Positions 10,285-20,190 of a stretch of DNA of 64,000 bases are shown here, piece after piece. The notes under the pieces are model-generated. The model did no database searches. It saw only the letters and a list, made by a program, of their open reading frames with translations, and was not told where the DNA came from. This stretch comes from Prorocentrum cordatum. Its lineage: Eukaryota; Sar; Dinophyceae; Prorocentrales; Prorocentraceae. The position numbers were made by a program, and so were the translations under genes. The stretch is from positions 268,501 through 332,500 of the forward strand of contig CAUYUJ010015029.1 in assembly GCA_963575745.1 (NCBI GenBank), in the 5' to 3' direction. Every line of letters starts with the position of its first letter. The first letter of the stretch is position 1.

Positions 10285-11115
10285 GACGCCATCATGTGTG
10301 TGCGTATATGTATGTACCCACCAGATGCATATATACATATATGTATGTATATGTGTGCATGCATGTGTATATACATACATATATGTATGTATATGTGTAT
10401 ATGCCCCTTGTGTGTATAGATACACGTATGTGTGTATGTATGTATGTATGTATGTATGTATGTATGTATGTATGTATGTATGTATGGAAGTATGAACGTA
10501 CGTATATTTGCGTGCATTCATTCATGCATGCATACATGTACGCATGTATGCAGGTGTGCAGGCATATATGCATGCATATGTGCATGTATGCAGGTATGCA
10601 TGTACGCATGCATGCATACATGCATGTCTGCGTGTACGAATGTATGCAGTTAATTATCTAGGTATGTCGGCTTGTGGGACTGCTGGTCTGTAGGTCTGTA
10701 GGTCCGCAGGTCTGTAGGTCTGTAGTGGTGTCGGCATATGTGCATGCATGTATGTATGCATGCAGGCAGACATATGTGTATTCATGTATATATACATGTA
10801 TTGTGTATGTATATATGTATGTATGTTTGTATGTATGTATGTATGTATGTATGTATGTATGTATGTATGTAGCCTTGTGTGCATGTATGCACGCATGCAT
10901 GTGTGTGTATGTACGCACGTATGTATGTATGTGTGTGAATGTTTGTGTAATGTTACGTACGTGTGTGTGTATGTACGTACATACGTACGTGAGCATGCAT
11001 GTATGCATGTATGCATGCATGTAGGCATGTATGTATGTATGTATGTATGTAGGTAGGTAGGTAGGTAGGTAGGTATGTATGTCAATATGTACGTAGGTAC
11101 TCACGCAGGTGGCAG
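10285..11115 (+). repeat. (TATG)n tetranucleotide microsatellite
   Basis: About 830 bp dominated by TATG/CATG/TAGG units with local perfect runs (e.g. 10433-10486, 10816-10872). Open frames rich in Met, Tyr, Cys and Val here are repeat artefacts. Confidence 0.95.
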
Positions 11116-11925
11116 GTAGGTAGGTGGCAGGTAGGTCGGTAGATAGGTCCGTAAGTCGGAAGGTAGGTATGCAGATGTGTATGTACGTGTATATCGTTCG
11201 TGCGGATCTTGCGGGGCGGACCCACCACGAGATCGGGAGAACGAAAATCTTCGCGTGGCGGGGAGGCTGGGATCCGCTGCCGACTCCGAGCCTCCTGAAC
11301 AACCAAATGCCGCACATCACGATACCTTCCGCCGCCTTGCGCCAGGCTTCCGCCAACGGAACCGCCGCCGTTCTACTTCTGCCGGCCTTCCGCCAGCTCC
11401 CGCCGAAGGCCAAATTCACCGAAGCCGGGGCCCTTTCTGGAACGCGCTACCTGCGCGGGCGAGAAGGCTCAAAGAGAATCTTGAGGTTGAACGGCAGCGC
11501 CCCAGCACAGACGATGCCAGATTCTCCTCTCAACCGATATCCGCAGGAGGGCTCCATAACACTGCCTAAGAACATCCTGAAACCCTTTCGGACGCCAAAA
11601 AAACAATCCCACCCTCAATCCCTTCCTCCCCCATCCTCCTCCAGAGATCCTTGGATTTTCCCATAAAGAAGCCAAGCACATCCGAACGACTGTGTCCTAA
11701 GCCTCCTTCATGAAACATCCTTTCTCCTCTGATATCCTCTTCTGCCAATAGGCCTGAAGAGAGTCCTGGTTGGCATCGCGACCGTGCACGCTGTCCTTGC
11801 TGAAATTGCGCTCCTGCCGGTTCTCCATGCTGAGATCGTTAGGCAGGCGGACACCGGCCATGGCGGCTCCAAGCTAATGGCGCGTGCGCTTGGGGGCTAC
11901 GCGGATTAGGAGGCGAAGGACTTTT
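11116..11925. other. No recognised feature
   Basis: Mixed-composition DNA after the TATG tract. Open frames of up to 180 residues have no domain and run into the repeat. Nothing convincing is seen. Confidence 0.4.
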
Positions 11926-11929
11926 TGCT

Positions 11930-12175
11930 TAAGCGCTTCGGGCCGAAGTCGTCGTGGAGAGAAGAACAGGGGAATATGAGGTTGGATGAGATGAAGGTGA
12001 ACAACAAACGGGTCTTTTGCACAGCGGAACGGAGGGATGCAGAGCACGTCTCAGACGGGCATGTAGCCTGACCATGCTGTAAATGGCCGCAGAAGCAAAA
12101 CACTGACGGCACAGGCAAGGATTGGGCGATAAAGCTAACACTACCGGTCGAGTCTCGTGGCCAAGCGAGTCCGTT
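11930..12175 (+). repeat. Dispersed repeat family 2, copy 1
   Basis: Shares an ordered series of blocks with 25280-25465: CAGCGGAA, GACGGGCATGTAGCCTG versus GACGGGCACGTTACCTG, CCATGCTGTAAAT versus CCAGGCTGTGAAT, and GGCACAGGCAAGGATTGGG versus GGCACAGGCGAAGAATGGG. Diverged but collinear. Confidence 0.6.
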
Positions 12176-12349
12176 GTGGCTCGATGGCCTCCCGTGCGCG
12201 AGCCGCACAGGAAACCTCGAAGCGAGACTCCAGGCTTCTGCAAGGGGTGGATCTGCTGAACGCACCCTTCAGACTTGACTGCGCTGGGCGCTCTGCTGAC
12301 CGCGCCCACGAGACTACGAATGGAACGTAGGCCAAACCGCTGCTGCTCA

Positions 12350-13985
12350 GATGGCACGGTCAACTGGAGCAACACCCAAACAATTGCCCAATGTCCACGT
12401 GATCCTTCGCTGTGGTTGCCCGCGAAACTTGGCGATCCCGTGGCCGCTGGGTAGGTCCTGTGTACCGATGAGCAGAGTTATGGTGCTCGGCCGTGCGACA
12501 CAGTCACACGAGTCGCGTCTTCACTGCTGGGTGAGACAATTGCGCTGGGAGATCGCGGCGGCCTTCTTTTTCTCGTCGCTGAACTCGATCGTGTCATGGT
12601 CATAGCTGACCGGGCCGCCCATATCACTGAGGATGATTTCCTGGCCCATGCTGCCCTTGGTTTGGGGGTCGTCCCACATGTCCGGAGCAGATCCTCAATT
12701 TGCGTGGTGCGCAGCTGATCGGCTAACCGGCTAACCACCGCAAGTGGCTGGCCATGCTATTATCGGAAAGCGGCCGCACCGGGCCAATGGTCAGGGCGCT
12801 GAAGACGGGCATGTCGACGATGACGAGATCTGCAAGGATCGCCTCCGTCCCCCCTCTGCCTCCTACTCTCCTCGGCAGAAGCGGGGCCGTGCACCATCTT
12901 GCACAGCGCGAGGAAGTGCACCTGCAGTATGTCGGCTGCGCCGCATGCTGCGAACATCTCTGAGCCGAGCGAAGATTAGCACACCAGCTTGTGCGATTGG
13001 CTCTCTGCGTCCAACAAGTGGCACACCTGTTTGCCGTCGCGGCGCCACTTGCCGAGAGGTGTGCATATGGCTCCACTCATGCCCCATCCTGTCTCCTCTT
13101 CCCCCATGACAGACACGTCGCTGTGCGCGCTGAGTCGCTCGGAACACACCATGGCTGGAAATGTTGTGCGTGCCGGGAACCTTTTGCGTGCCCATAACAA
13201 CCCACTTGAGATCCATCGCGTCTCGGTTCGGCTGTTTGTTTGTGACTTCCTGCAGGGCGACGATGTACACTGCGACGTAGTGCTGACCGAGCAAACCATA
13301 GGCCGCTGCTCCCAGGAGAAGGCAAGAAGGCCTGGAACTTGACGTCCGGCCAGCTCGTCAGCGCTGGCGTCGACTAGGCCGACGCTCCTGATCGGTATGA
13401 GAGCGTCCATGTACTCGTCCTGGTCGAGCGAGCGTCCCTGTGCCGTCGGACACTGCGGTGCTGTTGCGCTCAGCAGCTGGTGAAATCGCCATAGTGGCAA
13501 TTCATTTTGCCGAAAACGATCTCGATGCGGCTGATCAGCAAATCGACGTGCTCCTTGTGTCCAGCGACCTTCAGATCGTCAACGTGCTGGGTGAAAAACA
13601 GGAACGGTAGCTCTGAACCGCTGGTGCCACTCGCACCAGACGTCTCTTGCTTGGCCTGAAATTCTGGGCCCCACCTGGAAGGTTTGGCGCTGCGCCCTGG
13701 TTAGCGCGTGACCCTGGCGAGCTCCATGGGAAAAAGTTCAGGCGCATCCATGCAGTCCTCGTCCGGATTGATGCAGCACAAGCACTCTGTCTGCTCGTAA
13801 TAACTCTCATAGCTGGGCACGTGCCAGAGCATGGCGGCAAAACTTGGTGGCTGGGTGAAGGTCGCCTCGCGGGGTGCTTCACCTGGTTCTTGCATCTCGG
13901 CGTAGGTCATGCCATGCTGGAGCGCCTCCTCGACGCCCAAGGCGACGTGAACCCAGTCGGGGCGACGCGCGGCCCCTGAGGACAA
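12350..13985 (-). pseudogene. Decayed Ty1/copia RT and RNase H
   Basis: Minus-strand coding-like sequence with several frameshifts. In order from 13985: an RT palm segment ending CMDAPELFPMELARVTR (family form is KDAPRAFS-like), then FTQHVDDLKVAG with the catalytic VDD at 13575-13583, then KMNCHYGDFTSC. Next are LDQDEYMDALIPI (about 13425) and YVAVYIVALQEVTNKQ, matching the RT-to-RNase H connection of copia elements. The RNase H part reads VCHLLDAESQSHK near 13000 and LFAACGAADILQVHFLAL near 12950. Frames change near 13700, 13490, 13300, 13050 and 12900. Gag, protease and integrase are absent upstream, because the foldback element begins there. Decayed and non-autonomous. Confidence 0.75.
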
Positions 13986-14236
13986 TGGGCGCTGTTATTT
14001 CGGCGATAGTGGGCGTTATAAAGGGGGCGAGGGTGGTATAACGTACCCCCCCCCCCCCCGCGCCGTTTGGCTCTGGTACCACAGGGGCCTGTTGTTTCGT
14101 CTTCAGGGATAGCGGCCGTCATCGGCCCCGCCCCCCCCCAGATGACGTCACGTTCCGCGCTGGCGGCGTCCATAAATGCGTAAGGATGACCAAAGCCACG
14201 TAGGAGCAACATGTAAATTGCGATTTGCCCCGCAAC

Positions 14237-14542
14237 GATTGTGTACACCACAATGCTCGCGTGCACAACAACGCGCGCGTACACCACAACACCTGCGTAC
14301 ACCGCAACAACCGTGTGCAACGCAGAACCTGCGTACACAACAATGCTTGCGTGCACCACAGCGCCCGTGTACACCACAACGAATGTGTACACCGCAGGAA
14401 CCATGTGCAACACAACGCCTGTGTACACCACAGTGCTTGCGTGCACCGCACCGCCTGTGCACACCACGGCGCCAGACTACAGCACAGCATCCGCGTGCAA
14501 CGCAACGCTCGTGTACACCACAACGCCTGCGTGCACAGGACA
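14237..14542 (+). repeat. 18-bp minisatellite, left foldback arm
   Basis: About 17 units such as GTACACCACAACACCTGC and GTGCACCACAGCGCCCGT, in near-perfect 18-bp register. The period keeps frame and both strands are largely stop-free, so several six-residue-repeat ORFs (VYTTTP-type, CTPQRL-type) are by-products. Confidence 0.9.
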
Positions 14543-14679
14543 GGTGGAAGGAGCATGTGAATCATGATCAGCGGCGGACAGCTAAACGCCACGCCAGGGA
14601 AGTGTTGATGATAGAATGGGGCGTTTTCCCCCCGCCGCCCTCCTCCACCTCCATCGCCACCTCCACTACATGTGATTTT

Positions 14680-14765
14680 CCTCCTCCTCCTCTCCCTCCT
14701 CCTCCTCTCCCTCCTCCTCTTCCTCCTCCTCCCCCTCCTCCTCTTCCTCCTCCTCCCTCACCCTT
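14680..14765 (+). repeat. CTC-rich microsatellite
   Basis: CCTCCTCCT-type run inside the foldback centre. Confidence 0.85.
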
Positions 14766-15088
14766 CCCCCTGTCGCGCGGGTCGGCGCTACAGCGCACGT
14801 GCGTATCTCATCGCGCACCGCACATTGGTCTATTGAATCCGTCCATTTGGTTCTCGGATGGCCAATTCCGCTGGGGCCTCTTGGGCGCATATGGGAAGCA
14901 TATGGGAAGACTTATCGTGATGCGGGACGGTTCGTCGATTCCAGCGGCGCTCTCTTTTCCATGATATTTCTGGCCCCAACCTTATATACAGCAATTTTGA
15001 TCAGTGGAATCCACAGGCGCTCCATTTTGTCATCGGGACGTTTTCTAAAATTATATCTGCAAAAATTGTGTTATGTTGTTCACGGTTG

Positions 15089-15350
15089 CTGTGGTGCACA
15101 CAGGCACCGCGGTGTACACAGGCGCTGTAGTGCACACAAGCATTGTGGTGTACACTGGTGCTGTGTTGCAGACAACTGATGTGGAGTACGAAAGCAACGT
15201 GGAGTACACAAGCGCCGCGGTGCCCGCAGGCACTGTGGCACTGGCACACATTGGCGCTGTGTTGCACGCGGATGCTGTGGAGTACACACGCTGTGTGTCT
15301 ACAAGCGTTGTGGTGCACGTAGGCACTGCGGTGTACATAGGCGCTGCGGT
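15089..15350 (-). repeat. 18-bp minisatellite, right foldback arm
   Basis: About 14 units such as GTGCACACAGGCACCGCG and GTGTACACAGGCGCTGTA. They are the reverse complement of the left-arm unit, in 18-bp register. Confidence 0.9.
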
Positions 15351-15737
15351 GCGGTTTGCTGCCGACATGCTGCTGCGACCCGTCGTCGGTCATTCCTAAG
15401 CATTTCCTGACGCCGCCGGCGCGAAACGTGACGTCCTCCTAATAGAAACAAACTCCAACCGCGTCCGCGCGCACAGCGACAATGAGCGACGAGCGACGAA
15501 CGACGACAGCGACGACGACGACGACGACGGCGACCACTGCGGACTAGACCCCTATGCAGATTCCTATGCGGGCGCCTATGCGGATCGCGATGCGCACGGC
15601 GGCAGTGCCGCCCAGGGCGCACTGAGGGGGGGGGGGGGCATTACCTTATAGGGGGGGGGGCGGGGGCTATAACGCACGCTATGCCCAAAACGATTTTTGT
15701 TATATAAAACAAAAAAAAACTGCGAAGGACCCAGCCC

Positions 15738-15945
15738 CGCGCAGTTGTGAATACCGCAATTGTGCATACCATCTTCGCCCACGCTCCCTATGTGGCCACG
15801 ACCTCCCGCCGGAGCCCGACATGCTCAGGGACACGTTCGTTGCCGTCTTCGCCGACGACAACGACGAGGACGGCGCCCCCCTGACCGAGGAGCAAAAGCA
15901 GGAGAGGGCTCTGAGAGCCATGAGGGAATCTGCCACTGGCACCCC
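15738..15945 (+). CDS. Possible small acidic exon
   Basis: A plus-strand frame just right of the foldback element reads PDMLRDTFVAVFADDNDED and then EEQKQERALRAMRESATG before running into the ~89-bp satellite at about 15945. The first half could follow an acceptor AG near 15742 or begin at ATG 15821. Composition is acidic, helical and protein-like, unlike nearby repeat frames. No domain is recognised, and no partner exon was found. It may be a host exon or a transposon fragment. Confidence 0.25.
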
Positions 15946-16110
15946 TCATGGCTCGTGGTGTTGGCTCCTGTCACCCCCACTAGGGCCTTCGGTGGAGCTC
16001 CCTATGGAGCCACGAAGCGTGCGAGGGGTGTGCCAAAATGGGCGTGGGCTACCGTATGCGAGTTCCGCCACTGGGACCTTAGTTGGGTCTCCCTTTATTT
16101 TCCCGTGGCA
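15945..16110 (+). repeat. ~89-bp satellite, isolated units left of LINE
   Basis: Contains GGAGCTCCCTATGGAGCCACGA and GTGTGCCAAAATGGGCG, then CCACTGGGACCTTAGTTGG. Same unit and orientation as the array at 18205-19045. Confidence 0.75.
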
Positions 16111-16281
16111 TAGACCTCATGCCTCCGCCTGCATTCCGGCCGGGCGCCTCTGCGGTCCTTGCCGCCTTGCGCATTCCGCTCCTGCAGGCGAGACCCCTGA
16201 AGGAAGGGGAGGAGGAGGAAAGGCTAAATATCTACCGGCCTACCTATGTTATAAAATGTGTGATGTGTAGGGACAGACAGC

Positions 16282-18190
16282 TTAATAAAAGCAAGCCCTT
16301 GCGGCCTGCTGCAACAGCGCCACATGCCGGCCGCCCTCTAGGTTGAGCGGTCCCCCAGCAACGCTGACATCATAGGATTTGCCGATTTCCTTCCAATATT
16401 CAGAAAACGTCAGCCTATACCAACTCATTCTGGGGCGTCCCACGCGGAGCGTCCCCACGTCGCGTTGCTTTAGTGTTATCGGGTTGAGCAACATAGTTTT
16501 CACAGGATCGTCGCCCCTGCTGGCAAGTATGGCTTCGAAGGATTTGAGCTTCAAACGTGTGTAGTATTCCCTGAACCTCTCAATGCGGTATCCAGGCCGC
16601 TGCGCCTGCAGCTGCTCGTTGGCGCGCATGTATACATATGTGTTGCTGTGTTGTCTGTCGACATATGTCGTCGTGATGTTTAGTATTTGTCGTAGCCCCT
16701 TCAATTGGAATGTGTCCAGGCGTTGCCGTGAGCTCTCCGTGAGCTGCGCCGACTCCAAGCCATACGTGAGTTTCGAACGGAAAATGGCGTTGAAGACGTG
16801 GTGTTTGAGTCGGACGGAGCAGTCTGAGCTTTTGAAGAACAGGCCAAGCTTTTTCCAGACACCAATGCACACGGAAAGGCGACGTCATAGCTCCATCTGC
16901 GGGTCTCCTCTATCGTTGACGAAACATCCCAAATATTTTACCTTGTGCATGCGCGGCACAACTGCTCCATGGCGGAATTTGGGGGTGACTTGTTGCCCAA
17001 ACTGAATGATTTCGTATTTGGTTTCGTTGAGCTTCAAGCCGTAGTTGTCACTTTCTTCCTCGATGGCGTGCAACAGCGTTTCTACTTCGATTTTGCTGGT
17101 GGAAGCACAAATTGAATCGTCTGCGTACAAAATCTCGTCCTCCGTTTGCCCCAGCACCCTCCCTGCCCGCAGGTCTTCGTCCAGGGTGTGGTGGGTATGA
17201 ACGTCGTGGAAGAGGCATCTCATGACTACCAGAAAAAGATAGATACGGTGACAGGGGGCATCCCTGGCGTATGCCTGTGGATTGTTCGTGCATTTGTGAC
17301 GCAGACCTCTCTAATTCAACAAAGAAGGTTGGTCTCGAGCACAGAAAACGGATCGTGTCGAGGATCCGTGGGTGAATCTGCATGCGCTCGAGGGACTGAA
17401 ACGGCGCCCCGTGTCTCACTTTGTCGAACGCCTTTTCCCAATCGAATAGCAAGAATAAGAGGTTGTTCCCGGTGCGCCCTCCGTATTCCATGGCTCTCCG
17501 CACAATGTGGATGGCCTGCGCCGTGCTCTTCCGCTGTCGAAAGCCGTATTGTGTTTTCTGCAGGTGCGGATCCAGCGTGTAAGAGAGACGTTTTTGAATG
17601 AAGGCTGCGAAGATTTTGCAAATGCTGCTCAAAAGCGAAATTGGGCGGTGGTTGTTCAGATTGCTCGAATCGCCTTCTTTGTATGGGAAAACCACCCGCG
17701 CCTTTAAGGATGCATCCGGAATGTGTCGCTGGGCCCACCAATCGTTGAGGGTGTCCAATACTACAGCGAGCGTGTCGCCATCCATTTCTTTGAAAAACTC
17801 CATCGGTACTTCGTCTGGGCCCGGTGCTTTTCGTCGTTTAAATTTCTTTAAGATTGCTCGCAGCTCCGTCAGTGACAGTGGTGACAGGTCCCACGCTACA
17901 GGGTGATCCACTACTGGGTCCCCCCACGGCATCTGCGTGGCAGCATTCTGTCCTGGGCCGGTCGGTCTCGCTGGTGTGCCCACTGCTTGGTGGCAAGATG
18001 TTTCGCTGTTTCTTCCGTTCGTTCGTGCAAAAGGACGGGCGCGCCACTTGTTTTTTTGTACGCGTATGGTTGTGGCGTGTATTCGGAGCGCAACCGTTTG
18101 AGGCCCATCCAGCGGTCTCTGACGTCCATGTTTTGCTGCACGGAGTCTAACAGAGTTTGTCCTCTTTCGTGCTGGCGTTGTTTTTTTGAT
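16282..18190 (-). pseudogene. 5'-truncated LINE, reverse transcriptase ORF
   Basis: Non-LTR retrotransposon pol on the minus strand. From the 5' side: a linker (MGLKRLRSEYTPQPYAYK, about 18050-18120); the RT start (KFKRRKAPGPDEVPMEFFK, about 17800); NNHRPISLLSSICKIFAAFI; a GFRQRKSTAQAI block; DWEKAFDKVRHG; GIRQGCPLSP (about 17250-17275); catalytic YADD at 17116-17127; KYLGCFVND; and a C-terminal domain ending at TAA 16282. It is broken by frameshifts near 17930 and 17235 and an in-frame TGA near 16885. The apurinic-like endonuclease domain expected upstream is missing: the frame ends where ~89-bp satellite begins, consistent with 5' truncation during target-primed insertion. No poly-A tail is seen at the 3' end. 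Confidence 0.88.
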
Positions 18191-18204
18191 TTGGGCAGTA
18201 ACTG

Positions 18205-19045
18205 ATTTGATGGGCCACGAAACAAAGGAGAGGTGTGCCACAATGGGGCGGGGCCGCCATCGGACCCCTGCCACTGGGGCCTTCGGTCGAGCTCCCTATG
18301 AGGCCACGAGCCGTGTGGGAGGTGCGCCAAAATGTGGCGGGGCCGCCATGCGAACCCTGCCACTGGGACCTTAGTTGGAGCTCCCTGTGTGGCCACGAAG
18401 CGTGTGAACGGTGCGCCACATTGGGGCGGGGATGCCATGCGGGGTGCGCCACTGGGACCTTAGTTGGAGCTGCCTGAAGGGGCCACGAAACGTGCGAATG
18501 GTGCGCCTGAATGGGGCGGGGATGCCATGCGGGCTGCGCCACTGGGACATTAGTTGGAGCTCCCTATGGGGTCACGAAGCGTGTGAAAGGCGCGCCAAAA
18601 TGTGGTGGGGATGCCATGCGGGCTGCGCCACTGAGACATTAGTTCGGGCTCCCTATGAAGCCACGAGCCGTGTGGGAGGTGCGCCAAAATGTGGCGGAGC
18701 CGCCATGCGAACCCTGCCACTGGGACATTAGTTCGAGTTCCCTATGGGGCCACGAAACGTGCGGGGGGGTGCGCCTCAAAGGGGCGGGGATGCCATGCGG
18801 GCTGCGCCACTGAGAGATTAACTCGGGTTCCCTATGGGGGTCACGAGATTTGTGGGGGGGGGCGCCAGAAAAGGGCGGGGATGCCATGCGGGCTGCGCCA
18901 TTGAGGCATTAGTTCGGGCTCCCTATGGGGCCACGAAACGTGCGAGTGGTGCGCCAGAATGGGGCGGGGATGCCATGCGGGCTGCGACACTGGGACCTTT
19001 GTAGGGGCTCCCTATGAGGGCACGAACCGTGTGAGGGGTGTGCCA
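18205..19045 (+). repeat. ~89-bp tandem satellite, about 9-10 units
   Basis: Units anchored on CCACGAA-CGTG-GA-GGTGCGCC start near 18212, 18303, 18391, 18480, 18571, 18660, 18748, 18839, 18930 and 19019 (about 88-91 bp apart). Each also carries GGGATGCCATGCGGGCTGCG and CACTGGGAC-TTAGTT. Confidence 0.92.
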
Positions 19046-19899
19046 AAACAGAGACATACGGAGCAAAGACAAGGATGAGGAGGAGGGAGGGGGGGAGGAG
19101 GAAGAGGAGGAGAGGAGAAAGGAGACGCGCGGCACCGTCTCTTCAAAACGAGGACCAAAAAACACAGGATGGTTGGGAAAAACACGTTCCTGCCCCAACG
19201 AACCTTCCAGCGCTCTGGCACCCGTGTCGCGGAGGCCCCTCAGCGCCGCGCGGCACCATTTGATCCGGGCAGTCTTGCCGTCTGATCCCTTCCAGTGCTT
19301 CCACTTGAAGACACGTCCGGGATTTATTGTCCCGGGCGCCCTGGAAAGTGCTGCGCCCTCCTTTGACAGACTCGACGCTTCCTCGTCGGTCAGGGGGTCG
19401 GCGACGCTCTTGCTAACGTGCAGCGTTCTTGGTGGCGGCATCCATGTTAAGCGCGGCTGTCCGGGGATCGACGGCAGCACACTTGCCGCGCGCCCGCCGT
19501 AGCTCGAGAATGCTTCGTGCACCCCTGGATAAGGATACAGCCCCACGCGTCTTCCCACTGCGCCCTCCACTAGCGCGCCGTAGTCGTCCAAGGAGGCCTC
19601 GACCAGGTAGTAGTGGAACTGCGCGTGGACGCCCTGACGTTGGCGGTGCGTCTCGACGTCCTTCGGCCACCCGTGGGCCCCGCGGCCGAGGCCGGCCGCG
19701 GCGTGTTTGACAGGCGCTGAGATTTCTCGCTGACTGTCGGCGCTCTCCCGCCCCTCGCGCTCCTGGGCCAGGCCTTCTGCCCCTTCGACTTCGCCAGGCT
19801 GCCAACATCGCCTGTTGGACGTGGCCAGTGAAAGCCGCTGTCGGTCTCCTCGGGCACAGCTGGCAGGGCTGATGGCGACGCGCCCTCGGTTGCGCTGGC

Positions 19900-20190
19900 A
19901 ACGTCCTCAGAAACTTCGATGGCGCAGTCGCCGATCGCGCCCCCTTCCAGTTCTCGCCGATTAACTGATGGGCGTCGAACCTGACGCCGTTGAGGTAAAT
20001 CTGCTGGACGTCGATCGGGCGCCGAGAGATGGCCGAGCTGCGGGTCCAGCCCGGCCAGTTGCCCACCGAGTTCCGGCCGCGCGCCCCATGCGCGGCTGGA
20101 ACGTCTGGAAGCTGGAAGCGTCTGCGGGACAGGTAGCGCAGTGCCGCGAGGGTGTTAGGGCGCTGCCGGATTCGCTCAATGATCTGCGTG
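19900..20190 (-). pseudogene. Coding-like island, unknown
   Basis: Minus-strand frame with near-normal composition: IIERIRQRPNTLAALRYLSR, later RRPIDVQQIYLNGVRFDAHQ and IGENWKGARS. Flanking parts of the same frame are Arg/Ala/Gly-rich and unconvincing. No family is recognised. Confidence 0.25.

Larger units (their letters stand above)
14000..15690. mobile_element. Foldback-type element with tandem-repeat arms
   Basis: Two long diverged inverted arms flank a ~520-bp centre. Left arm landmarks in order: ATAGTG...GCGTTATA (14006-14020), a 14-bp poly-C (14046-14059), GACGTCACGTTCCGCGC (14144-14160), then 18-bp tandem repeats to about 14542. The reverse complement of the right arm gives the same order: ATAGCG...GCGTTATA (15682-15668), poly-C tracts (15660-15626), GACGTCACGTTTCGCGC (about 15434-15418), then the same 18-bp repeats (15350-15089). 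No transposase-like frame is seen in the centre, so it would be non-autonomous. It sits directly upstream of, and appears to truncate, the copia RT. Exact ends and a target-site duplication could not be fixed. The architecture resembles Drosophila FB elements, by analogy only. Confidence 0.65.

Noticed and set aside
14148-15393. Cys/Thr/His-rich repeat proteins (six-residue repeats) on both strands
   Set aside because: By-products of the in-frame 18-bp minisatellite in the foldback arms. Several frames are open together.
18205-19045. CRISPR-like array
   Set aside because: Units are ~89-bp full tandem repeats without unique spacers, in a eukaryotic context.
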